From: Sulfuricella sp.
GTDB lineage: Bacteria; Pseudomonadota; Gammaproteobacteria; Burkholderiales; Sulfuricellaceae
NCBI GenBank assembly: GCA_030696235.1
Contig: JAUYSN010000418.1
Location: 1 to 5,544 of the forward strand
Direction: 5' to 3'
Length of the DNA: 5,544 nt
The notes under the pieces were generated by a model. It worked only from the letters and a program-made list of their open reading frames with translations. It did no database searches and was not told the DNA's origin. Every line of letters begins with the position of its first letter. The stretch's first letter is position 1. Below are positions 1 through 5,544 of the stretch, in pieces. The translations under genes were made by a program, and so were the position numbers.

Positions 1-1332
1 GATTCCCGTTTTTCCCATTCTATTGAAACCCTAAGCCAGATCACTCGCGACATTCTGAACCAGTCGAAACTGGCCGGCGCCACCGCCTGCGAGGCGGAAG
101 TGTCGCAAGGCTTCGGCCAGAACGTCTCGGTGCGCCGCGGCGAAGTCGAAACCATCGAATACAACCGCGACAAGGGACTGGGGGTGACGGTTTACTTCGG
201 CCATAAGCGCGGCCATGCCAGCACTTCGGACCTGTCGCCCCAGGCGATCAAGGATACCGTCGCGGCAGCGGTGAGCATTGCCAGATACACCGCCAGCGAC
301 GAATTCGCCGGGCTCGCCGACGAGAAGCTGCTGGCCAGGGATATCCCCGATCTCAGCCTGTACCACCCGTGGGATTTGTCGGTGGAACAGGCGATCGAAC
401 TGGCAAAGGCCTGCGAGGCTGCGGCGTTCGCGGTGGACAAGCGGATCGACAATTCCGAGGGTGCCTCGGTATCCACCCAGGAATCGCTGTTCATGTACGG
501 CAACAGCCTGGGCTTCCTCGGCGGCTATCCTTCCTCGCGCCACGACATCAGCTGCGCGGTGATCGCCGAAGACCAGGGGATGCAGCGCGATTACTGGTAC
601 AGCTCGCGGCGCGATGCGGCCGACCTGGAAAGCGCCGAAGCCGTCGGCAGGAAGGCCGGCGAGCGCACCGTGCGCCGTCTCGCGGCGCGCAAGATCAAGA
701 CCACCGAGTGTCCGGTGCTGTTCGAAGCGCCGATTGCTTCCGGCCTGATTGGACATCTGGTCGGCGCTGTCAGCGGCGGCAGTCTGTACCGCAAATCCTC
801 TTTCCTGCTCGACAGCCTGGGCCAGCAAATTTTTGCTCCGTTCATCCAGATCCGCGAGCTGCCGCATATTCTTAAAGGGCTGGGCAGCAGCCCCTTTGAC
901 AATGAAGGTGTCGCCACCCATGCGCGCGACCTGATCAAGGACGGCGTGCTGCAAGGTTATTTTCTCGGCAGCTACTCGGCGCGCAAATTGGGTATGACTT
1001 CCACTGGCAATGCCGGCGGCAACCACAATCTGATTATCGAGAGCAGCGGCCAGGATTTTGCCGGTCTGCTGAAAATGATGGATAGGGGCCTGGTGGTGAC
1101 GGAACTGCTCGGCCATGGCATCAACCCGGTGACTGGAGATTATTCCCGCGGGGCCGCCGGTTATTGGGTGGAAAACGGCGAAATTCAGTTTCCCGTCGAG
1201 GAGATTACCATTGCCGGCAATCTCAAGGACATGTTCCGGCAGATCATTGCGGTCGGCAACGACGTCCTGGTCCAAGGATCGAAGCAGTGCGGTTCGATAT
1301 TGATTGAGAAAATGACCGTCGCGGGCGAATAG
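1..1332 (+). CDS. pmbA: PmbA/TldE, TldD-TldE protease complex subunit (5' partial)
   Basis: The reading frame is open from base 1 to a TAG at 1330-1332, giving 443 visible residues. E. coli PmbA is about 450 residues; aligning RGEVE here with YGEVE there suggests only about six residues are missing. The GTG at 100 is an internal valine codon, not the start. Family landmarks run the whole length: RGEVETIEYN, STDLSPQAIKDTV-like text, SRHDISCAVIAED, GHLVGAVSGGSLYRKSSFLLDSLG, FDNEGV, SYSARKLGMTSTGNAGG, VVTELLGHGIN, TGDYSRGAAGYWVENGEIQFPVEEITIAGNLKDM (quoted in pieces from one conserved block) and a terminal QCGSILIEKM. In the family, TldD carries the zinc HExxxH site and TldE/PmbA is its metal-free partner; I see no HExxxH here, as expected. 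The cytosolic complex degrades unfolded peptides and in E. coli helps mature microcin B17 and degrade CcdA. Nothing links it to the met genes downstream, and it converges on metR with 6 bases between the stop codons. Confidence 0.96.
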   Translation, partial: DSRFSHSIETLSQITRDILNQSKLAGATACEAEVSQGFGQNVSVRRGEVETIEYNRDKGLGVTVYFGHKRGHASTSDLSPQAIKDTVAAAVSIARYTASDEFAGLADEKLLARDIPDLSLYHPWDLSVEQAIELAKACEAAAFAVDKRIDNSEGASVSTQESLFMYGNSLGFLGGYPSSRHDISCAVIAEDQGMQRDYWYSSRRDAADLESAEAVGRKAGERTVRRLAARKIKTTECPVLFEAPIASGLIGHLVGAVSGGSLYRKSSFLLDSLGQQIFAPFIQIRELPHILKGLGSSPFDNEGVATHARDLIKDGVLQGYFLGSYSARKLGMTSTGNAGGNHNLIIESSGQDFAGLLKMMDRGLVVTELLGHGINPVTGDYSRGAAGYWVENGEIQFPVEEITIAGNLKDMFRQIIAVGNDVLVQGSKQCGSILIEKMTVAGE

Positions 1333-1338
1333 AAATGG

Positions 1339-2265
1339 TTATGCCCCTGCCGATTCGGCAATGGGTTTCACGCCGCGCAGCGTCGAAAATGCCGTCTCTG
1401 CCAGCAAGGCCGTGAACTCGGCGTGGGTTTCCTTCTCGGCGGAACGCGTTGCGGCATAGAGCCGCCCCCACAATCCCTTGGGGCCGATGGGCCGCGCCGC
1501 GACATAGCCACGTTCCAAATAAGTTTGTACTGCCCATCGCGGCAGGGCCGCGATGCCGCGGCCGGAAGCCACCAGTTGTAGGATGGCCACGGTCAGCTCC
1601 GCTGTGCGCCGGGGCGGATTCACCCCGGCGGGCTTTAGAACCCGCCGCACCAAGTCCAGCATCCGGTCCGGCACGGGGTAAGTGATCAGCGTTTCCTGCC
1701 CGAAGTCACGCGCCGTGAGAGAAGCCCGTGCGGCCAGAGCATGGCCGCGAGCTGTGAGCCCCACCATCTCGTAGGCGAACAGGGGGTGGTAGGCGATCCC
1801 CGCTTGGCGTTTTGCTTCCGAAATGATCACCATGTCGGCTTGGTGCTCGGTCAACAGGGCTAGCGGTTCGGTGTGAAAGCCCGGCACCAGGTCCAGTTCC
1901 ACCTCTGGATGGTGCTCACGGTAGGCGTCCATGGCGGGCATTAGCCAGTCATAGCAGGTATGGCATTCCACCGCGATGCGCAGTTCGCGCGTGGGTAGCG
2001 CGGCTTTCATGCGGGCTATAGCCTGGCGCGCTGCCTCCACCTCCGGCAGCATCTGCCTGGCAAGTGCCAGAAGCGCCTTGCCGGCTTCAGTCAGTTTCAG
2101 CGGCCGTTGCTGGCGCTCGAAAAGCGGTGTCTCCAAATAATCCTCCAGCGCCGCAAGTTGATGGGACAGAGCGGATTGCGTCAAATGAACCCTAGCGGCG
2201 GCACGGGTTACGCTGCCCGTGTCCTCCAGTGCAACGATGGCTTTCAGGTGGCGTAGCTCAATCAT
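1339..2265 (-). CDS. metR: MetR, LysR-type regulator of methionine genes
   Basis: This 308-residue protein is a LysR-type transcriptional regulator, close in length to E. coli MetR (317). The N-terminus MIELRHLKAIVAL matches E. coli MIEVKHLKTLQAL, fixing the start at the ATG complementary to 2263-2265. The winged helix-turn-helix spans roughly residues 1-60 (GSVTRAAARVHLTQSALSHQ, then LFERQQRPLKLTEAG). The co-inducer domain begins near residue 90; its RIAVECHTCYDWLMPA (about 96-111) parallels MetR RIAIECHSCIQWLTPA, a signature separating MetR from other LysR proteins. Further matches are LITYPV, LKPAGVNP, GRGIAALPRW and GLWGRLYAA. In enterics MetR uses homocysteine to activate metE and also controls glyA, metH and metF, so divergence from metE and nearness to glyA support the call. 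Directly upstream of the start the minus strand reads TTATAATTC, with no purine-rich ribosome site, so translation may be weak or leaderless. A poor TTCAAA-N16-TATTAT promoter could start transcription about 5 bases before the ATG. The candidate MetR box overlaps the start codon, suggesting autoregulation. Confidence 0.95.
   Translation of the reverse strand: MIELRHLKAIVALEDTGSVTRAAARVHLTQSALSHQLAALEDYLETPLFERQQRPLKLTEAGKALLALARQMLPEVEAARQAIARMKAALPTRELRIAVECHTCYDWLMPAMDAYREHHPEVELDLVPGFHTEPLALLTEHQADMVIISEAKRQAGIAYHPLFAYEMVGLTARGHALAARASLTARDFGQETLITYPVPDRMLDLVRRVLKPAGVNPPRRTAELTVAILQLVASGRGIAALPRWAVQTYLERGYVAARPIGPKGLWGRLYAATRSAEKETHAEFTALLAETAFSTLRGVKPIAESAGA
1344..1368 (+). terminator. 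weak hairpin after pmbA, possible terminator
   Basis: A perfect inverted repeat, TGCCGA-T-TCGGCA (1348-1360), can fold as a 5-bp stem TGCCG/CGGCA with a 3-base loop. CCC (1344-1346) and GGG (1363-1365) could extend it across a small internal loop, and TTT follows (1366-1368). It starts 12-16 bases after the pmbA stop. It lies inside the 3' end of metR on the other strand, so it may simply be coding sequence. The T tract is short, which keeps confidence low. Confidence 0.25.
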
Positions 2266-2277
2266 GAATTATAATCA
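2265..2277 (+). promoter_or_regulatory. candidate MetR binding site
   Basis: The 13 bases read TGAA-TTATA-ATCA, or TGAT-TATAA-TTCA on the other strand. The enteric MetR consensus is TGAA-N5-TTCA, so 7 of 8 defined bases match with exact spacing. The site shares one base with the metR start codon (2263-2265), and its centre (2271) is about 64 bases upstream of the start point inferred for metE, the usual place for a LysR recognition site. Its core also contains TATAAT, so part of the apparent dyad could be AT-rich promoter sequence. Confidence 0.55.
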
Positions 2278-2298
2278 TAATAAAGTGATAAACATGCG

Positions 2299-2344
2299 TT
2301 TGAATCATACATGAAAAATGCGGATCATGGCGTAATTTGAATCA
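2299..2344 (+). repeat. 9-bp direct repeat TTTGAATCA in the metR-metE gap
   Basis: TTTGAATCA occurs at 2299-2307 and again at 2336-2344, 37 bases apart. Each copy includes TGAAT, which also begins the candidate MetR box at 2265; the three TGAAT starts (2265, 2301, 2338) are 36 and 37 bases apart. The second copy overlaps the first base of the metE Shine-Dalgarno sequence. The copies could be extra half-sites for MetR or chance in an AT-rich region. Confidence 0.4.
2300..2328 (+). promoter_or_regulatory. possible metE promoter
   Basis: TTGAAT (2300-2305) and GATCAT (2323-2328) each match the sigma-70 hexamers at 4 of 6 positions and are separated by 17 bases. Transcription would start near 2335, giving a leader of about 20 bases that still contains the Shine-Dalgarno sequence. 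Weak hexamers suit an activator-dependent promoter, and the MetR box would then centre near -64. No mapped start supports this. Confidence 0.4.
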
Positions 2345-2360
2345 GGAGACCGCCATGATC
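2323..2360 (+). repeat. 10-bp inverted repeat enclosing the metE ribosome site
   Basis: GATCATGGCG (2323-2332) is the exact reverse complement of CGCCATGATC (2351-2360). The 18-base loop (2333-2350) carries the AGGAG ribosome site, and the right arm contains the metE ATG (2355-2357). If both arms are transcribed, the mRNA could fold so that the start codon is paired while the Shine-Dalgarno sequence stays in the loop. If transcription begins near 2335 the left arm is not in the mRNA, and the repeat would matter only as DNA, for instance as an operator. Confidence 0.5.
2344..2348 (+). promoter_or_regulatory. metE ribosome binding site
   Basis: AGGAG sits 6 bases before the ATG at 2355. It decides the start: the longer frame from TTG at 2337 would place this site inside the coding region, and the protein from 2355 begins [13 protein letters not shown], matching E. 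coli MetE MTILNHTLGFPRVG. Confidence 0.85.
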
Positions 2361-4676
2361 ACCATCCACACCCTGGGATTTCCGCGCATGGGCGCGCAAC
2401 GGGAGCTGAAGTTCGCACTGGAGAAATACTGGCGCGGGGAGATTTCCGCCGACGACCTGGAGGCCGCTGGTCGCGAACTGCGGGCACGGCATTGGGCGCA
2501 GCAACGGGAGGCAGGACTGGACTTCGTGACGGTGGGTGATTTCGCCTTCTATGATCACGTGGCGGCCCACGTTCAGCTGCTTGGCTGCGAACCGGCGCGC
2601 TTCGGCTTCACCGGGCGGGAACCGGAGCTTGCGCGCTATTTCACGATGGCGCGGGGAGTGGCGGGCGAGGCGCCCGTTTGTGGTTGCGGTCAGACCCACG
2701 GCGCTGATGTCGCCGGAAAACCCGCGCTGGAGATGACCAAGTGGTTCGACACCAACTACCATTACCTTGTCCCGGAATTCACGCCAGAGACCGATTTTCA
2801 TCTGGCCTCGGAACGCCTGTTTGACGAGGTGGCGGAAGCCATGGCTCTGGGTCATCCGGTCAAGGCCGTGCTGGTGGGGCCGCTGACCTTCCTGTGGCTG
2901 GGCAAGGAAAAGGCGTCCGAATTCGACCGCTTGGCGCTGCTGGAAAAACTGCTGCCGGTCTACTGCGAAATCCTCGTCCGGCTGAAGGGTTCCGGTGTCG
3001 AGTGGGTGCAAGTGGACGAGCCCATCCTGGGCCTCGATCTGCCGGCCGCGTGGAAGAAAGCTTTCGAGGGTGCTTACTGGCGCCTCGCCTCAACTGGTGC
3101 GAAACTGCTGCTCGCCACTTATTTCTCGGCGCTGGAGGAGAATTTGCGCATGGCCTGCCAGCTTCCCGTGGCGGGCTTGCACGTGGATGCCGTGCGCGCG
3201 TCGCAGGAACTGACCGGGGCTGCGGACTGGCTGCCCGCCCACAAGGTGCTCTCGGTGGGTATCGTGGACGGGCGCAATGTCTGGCGGACCGATCCGGACC
3301 TCGCGCTGGCGGCGCTAAGACCAGTGTATGAGAAAAGGGGCGGAAACCTCTGGCTGGCGCCGTCGTGTTCGCTCTTGCACGTTCCGGTGAGTCTGGAGGC
3401 GGAAACCGGGTTGGACGTGGAATTGAAATCCTGGCTCGCTTTTGCCATGGAGAAGCTTGGCGAGCTGTCCATGCTGAAACATGCGCTGGTCGAGGGCGAG
3501 TCATCCGTGGCGGGGGAGCTTGCCGCTGCCCGCACAGCGCTCGTGTCCCGGCGATCCAGCCCGCGCGTGCGCAACCCCCGGGTCGCCGAACGCCTCGCCG
3601 GCCTGCCCGCCGATGCCGACCGGCGCGCCTCGCCTTTCGCTGCGCGCCAGGCCAGGCAGCGGACGAGGTTCAATCTGCCGCGCTTCCCCACCACCTCCAT
3701 CGGCTCCTTCCCGCAGACAGCGGAGATTCGTGCCGCCCGCGCGGCCTTCAGGCGCGGAGAAATCGGCGAAGAGGAATACCGCCGCCGGATGTACGCGGAA
3801 ATCGCCGTCGCGGTGAGAAAACAGGAAGAACTCGGCCTCGACGTGCTGGTCCACGGCGAGCCAGAGCGCAACGACATGGTGGAATATTTCGGCGAGCAGC
3901 TCGCCGGCTTCGTCTTTACCCGCAATGGCTGGGTGCAGTCCTACGGCTCCCGCTGCGTCAAGCCGCCGATCATCTACGGCGACGTGTCGCGGCCCGCCGC
4001 CATGACGGTCGAATGGGCGGCCTACGCCCAGAGCCTTACAGCCAGGCCCATGAAGGGAATGCTCACGGGTCCGGTCACCATTCTGCAATGGTCCTTCGTG
4101 CGCGATGACCAGCCGCGCGCCGACACGGCCCTGCAGATCGCGCTCGCCATCCGGGACGAAGTGGTGGATCTGGAGCAGGCCGGCATCGGCATCATCCAGA
4201 TCGACGAACCCGCCATCCGCGAGGGCCTGCCCTTGAGGCGCGCGCAGTGGAAGGCGTATCTCGTCTGGGCGGCCCATGCCTTCCGGATTTCGGCATCGGG
4301 TGTGACGGACGGCACGCAAATCCACACCCATATGTGCTACTCGGAATTCAACGACATCCTGCCGGAGATTGCGGCGATGGACGCCGATGTCATCACCATC
4401 GAAACCAGCCGCTCGGATATGGAACTGTTGCGAGGTTTCGGGGATTTCAACTATCCCAACGAGATCGGGCCGGGCGTGTACGACATCCACTCTCCGCGCG
4501 TGCCCACGGTTGACGAAATGGTGCGCTTGCTGGAAAAGGCGGCCGCCGTCATTCCGGCGGGAAATCTTTGGGTCAACCCGGACTGCGGGCTCAAGACCCG
4601 TGGCTGGCTGGAAACGGAAGCGGCTCTGGCCAACATGGTCGAGGCGGCAAGGAGGGTGCGGGCTGCCATTGTTTGA
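2355..4676 (+). CDS. metE: MetE, cobalamin-independent methionine synthase
   Basis: This cytosolic zinc enzyme transfers the methyl group of 5-methyltetrahydrofolate polyglutamate directly to homocysteine, the last step of methionine synthesis, without vitamin B12. The protein has 773 residues against 753 in E. coli. The N-terminal barrel has HTLGFPRMG and RELK (residues 16-19), [34 protein letters not shown] and [15 protein letters not shown]. The catalytic C-terminal barrel opens with [10 protein letters not shown] (Ile449) and includes [48 protein letters not shown] and [19 protein letters not shown]. All four zinc ligands are present: His659 and Cys661 in HTHMC, Glu683 in ITIETSRSD and Cys744 in [10 protein letters not shown], each offset by 18 from E. 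coli His641, Cys643, Glu665 and Cys726. The acid His of YDIHSP is His712. About 13 extra residues lie just before EMTKW and include Cys109, Cys111 and His115. It is divergent from metR, the usual arrangement for MetR-activated metE. The 89-base gap is too short for a cobalamin riboswitch. Confidence 0.98.
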   Translation: MITIHTLGFPRMGAQRELKFALEKYWRGEISADDLEAAGRELRARHWAQQREAGLDFVTVGDFAFYDHVAAHVQLLGCEPARFGFTGREPELARYFTMARGVAGEAPVCGCGQTHGADVAGKPALEMTKWFDTNYHYLVPEFTPETDFHLASERLFDEVAEAMALGHPVKAVLVGPLTFLWLGKEKASEFDRLALLEKLLPVYCEILVRLKGSGVEWVQVDEPILGLDLPAAWKKAFEGAYWRLASTGAKLLLATYFSALEENLRMACQLPVAGLHVDAVRASQELTGAADWLPAHKVLSVGIVDGRNVWRTDPDLALAALRPVYEKRGGNLWLAPSCSLLHVPVSLEAETGLDVELKSWLAFAMEKLGELSMLKHALVEGESSVAGELAAARTALVSRRSSPRVRNPRVAERLAGLPADADRRASPFAARQARQRTRFNLPRFPTTSIGSFPQTAEIRAARAAFRRGEIGEEEYRRRMYAEIAVAVRKQEELGLDVLVHGEPERNDMVEYFGEQLAGFVFTRNGWVQSYGSRCVKPPIIYGDVSRPAAMTVEWAAYAQSLTARPMKGMLTGPVTILQWSFVRDDQPRADTALQIALAIRDEVVDLEQAGIGIIQIDEPAIREGLPLRRAQWKAYLVWAAHAFRISASGVTDGTQIHTHMCYSEFNDILPEIAAMDADVITIETSRSDMELLRGFGDFNYPNEIGPGVYDIHSPRVPTVDEMVRLLEKAAAVIPAGNLWVNPDCGLKTRGWLETEAALANMVEAARRVRAAIV

Positions 4677-4710
4677 GCCGGCGCAAAGCCGCTGCGACCG
4701 TCCCCATATC

Positions 4711-4725
4711 AACCGTGCTGCGGTT
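4711..4725 (+). repeat. inverted repeat AACCG-N5-CGGTT in the metE-glyA gap
   Basis: Perfect 5-bp arms flank TGCTG, 34 bases after the metE stop. It could form a small hairpin, but AATCTG follows with no T run, so it is a poor intrinsic terminator. It ends 3 bases before a second, stronger inverted repeat, which makes a paired operator or a chance pair possible. Confidence 0.35.
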
Positions 4726-4728
4726 AAT

Positions 4729-4744
4729 CTGATGGAGCCATCAG
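4729..4744 (+). repeat. 16-bp perfect palindrome upstream of glyA, possible operator
   Basis: CTGATGG-AG-CCATCAG has 7-bp arms around a 2-base centre. As RNA it could form a 6-bp stem with a GAGC loop, but no T run follows. Its centre (about 4736) lies roughly 62 bases before the start point inferred for glyA, where a LysR-type activator would bind. The core TGA-N8-TCA resembles the MetR consensus TGA-N7-TCA but is one base too wide, so calling it a MetR site would be speculative. Confidence 0.4.
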
Positions 4745-4783
4745 CCGGGAAATCCGAATACTCAGCAAAAGGAAGCCGTGTCA

Positions 4784-4792
4784 TGATAAAAT
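4784..4792 (+). promoter_or_regulatory. likely extended -10 promoter of glyA
   Basis: TG-A-TAAAAT fits the extended -10 pattern TGnTATAAT, with 5 of 6 hexamer bases. No good -35 is seen 16-18 bases upstream (4764-4769 reads AGCAAA), consistent with an extended -10 promoter or an activator-dependent one. Transcription would start near 4799, leaving a leader of about 24 bases. This implies glyA can be transcribed separately from metE. Confidence 0.5.
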
Positions 4793-4808
4793 TACCATTT
4801 TGCTTTTT

Positions 4809-4816
4809 GGAAAGAG
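4809..4816 (+). promoter_or_regulatory. glyA ribosome binding site
   Basis: GGAAAGAG ends 6 bases before the ATG at 4823 and is the only purine-rich stretch at the right distance. It supports the start that yields [16 protein letters not shown], matching E. coli GlyA MFSKERTIAQYDPELW-like N-termini. Confidence 0.65.
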
Positions 4817-4822
4817 CTCGTT

Positions 4823-5544
4823 ATGTTTAGCGCAGAACAGACCATCGCCAAGTTCGATCCCGAGTTGTGGCAGGCGATGCAGGATGAAACCCGCCGTCAG
4901 GAAGACCACATCGAGCTGATCGCCTCGGAAAACTACGCCAGCCCGGCGGTGATGGAAGCGCAGGGCTCGCAACTGACCAATAAGTACGCCGAAGGCTATC
5001 CCGGCAAGCGCTATTACGGCGGCTGCGAGTACGTGGACGTGGCCGAGCAGCTGGCGATCGACCGGGTCAAGGCCCTGTTCGGCGCGGAATATGCCAACGT
5101 CCAGCCGCACTCCGGTTCCCAGGCCAACCAGGCGGTATACATGGCGGTACTGCAGCCCGGCGACACCATTTTGGGCATGTCGCTGGCACACGGCGGCCAC
5201 CTCACCCACGGCGCCTCGGTCAATCTGTCCGGCAAGCTGTACAAGGCGGTGACCTACGGTCTGGATCCGAAAACCGAGGCGATCGACTACGACGAAGTGG
5301 AGCGTCTGGCCCACGAGCACAAGCCGAAAATGATCGTGGCCGGGGCTTCCGCCTATTCCCTGATCATCGACTGGAAACGCTTCCGCAAGATCGCCGACGC
5401 GGTCGGCGCCTACCTGTTCGTCGACATGGCGCATTACGCCGGCCTGATCGCGGCAGGGCTGTACCCCAACCCGGTCGGGATCGCCGATTTTGTCACCAGC
5501 ACCACCCACAAGACCCTGCGCGGCCCGCGCGGCGGCATCATCCT
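4823..5544 (+). CDS. glyA: GlyA, serine hydroxymethyltransferase (3' partial)
   Basis: This PLP enzyme interconverts serine plus tetrahydrofolate with glycine plus 5,10-methylene-tetrahydrofolate, the main one-carbon entry point, in the cytosol. The frame runs from ATG 4823 past the right edge, showing 240 complete codons of a family about 415-420 residues long. Landmarks are [33 protein letters not shown], the folate and active-site block [15 protein letters not shown] (Tyr55 and Tyr65), [36 protein letters not shown] (Asp201, His204, which contact PLP) and [13 protein letters not shown] with the Schiff-base lysine at Lys230 (Lys229 in E. coli). No key residue is missing in the visible part. 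The gene follows metE on the same strand after 146 bases, with its own likely promoter, so it need not be in the metE operon. GlyA supplies the one-carbon units that, after MetF, become the MetE methyl donor; in E. coli MetR also activates glyA. Confidence 0.97.
   Translation, partial: MFSAEQTIAKFDPELWQAMQDETRRQEDHIELIASENYASPAVMEAQGSQLTNKYAEGYPGKRYYGGCEYVDVAEQLAIDRVKALFGAEYANVQPHSGSQANQAVYMAVLQPGDTILGMSLAHGGHLTHGASVNLSGKLYKAVTYGLDPKTEAIDYDEVERLAHEHKPKMIVAGASAYSLIIDWKRFRKIADAVGAYLFVDMAHYAGLIAAGLYPNPVGIADFVTSTTHKTLRGPRGGII

Noticed and set aside
31..1275. 414-codon open frame on the minus strand across pmbA
   Set aside because: pmbA in the other strand matches its family throughout; long antisense frames are common in GC-rich coding DNA, and this translation shows no recognisable family.
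2311..2340. Nine-codon frame (MKNADHGVI) before metE
   Set aside because: No ribosome site, no run of methionine codons or attenuator structure.
2337..2354. Longer metE start at TTG 2337
   Set aside because: AGGAG at 2344-2348 serves the ATG at 2355, and family N-termini begin there.
2266..2354. Search for a cobalamin or SAM riboswitch before metE
   Set aside because: The gap is only 89 bases and lacks any recognisable B12-box or SAM riboswitch core.
4679..4691. CGGC-N5-GCCG hairpin just after the metE stop
   Set aside because: Only a 4-bp stem and no T run; too weak to call a terminator.
3501..4784. 427-codon open frame on the minus strand across metE and the following gap
   Set aside because: It is a shadow of the catalytic half of MetE, whose residues are fully conserved; no ribosome site or known domain.
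4783..4830. 15-codon frame ([15 protein letters not shown]) overlapping the glyA start, with AAGGA 9 bases upstream
   Set aside because: It could be a coupled leader peptide, but its ATG lies inside the likely extended -10 element of glyA, so it would be absent from that transcript; the composition is unremarkable.
4781..5509. 242-codon minus-strand frame opposite glyA
   Set aside because: It mirrors glyA codons, which encode an intact active site; a shadow.

Overview
This is an ordinary chromosomal stretch from a GC-rich proteobacterium, most likely a betaproteobacterium. The GlyA fragment has the [12 protein letters not shown] and [13 protein letters not shown] wording I associate with betaproteobacterial enzymes, where E. 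coli has HVAG and LAGPRGG. PmbA, MetR and MetE also align well from memory with their E. coli counterparts. The placement is inference; no search was run.

Layout, left to right. Positions 1-1332 (+) hold pmbA (tldE), open at the left edge and missing only a few N-terminal codons. After a 6-base gap comes metR on the opposite strand (1339-2265), convergent with pmbA. An AT-rich 89-base intergenic region (2266-2354) separates metR from the divergent metE (2355-4676, +). A 146-base gap (4677-4822) with two close inverted repeats and a likely extended -10 promoter leads into glyA (4823 onward, +), which is cut by the right edge at about 241 codons.

Three of the four genes belong to one-carbon and methionine metabolism. 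GlyA loads one-carbon units onto tetrahydrofolate. After reduction by MetF (not in the window) these become the methyl group that MetE moves to homocysteine. MetR is the LysR-type regulator that, in enterics, activates metE with homocysteine as co-inducer and also acts on glyA. PmbA has no metabolic link and looks like an unrelated neighbour.

I found no mobile element, CRISPR array, RNA gene or evidently novel system. The items most worth checking are regulatory: a near-consensus MetR box overlapping the metR start codon; a perfect 10-bp inverted repeat whose right arm contains the metE start codon and whose loop holds the Shine-Dalgarno sequence; a 9-bp direct repeat in the same region; paired inverted repeats upstream of glyA; and a short Cys/His-bearing insertion in the N-terminal half of MetE.
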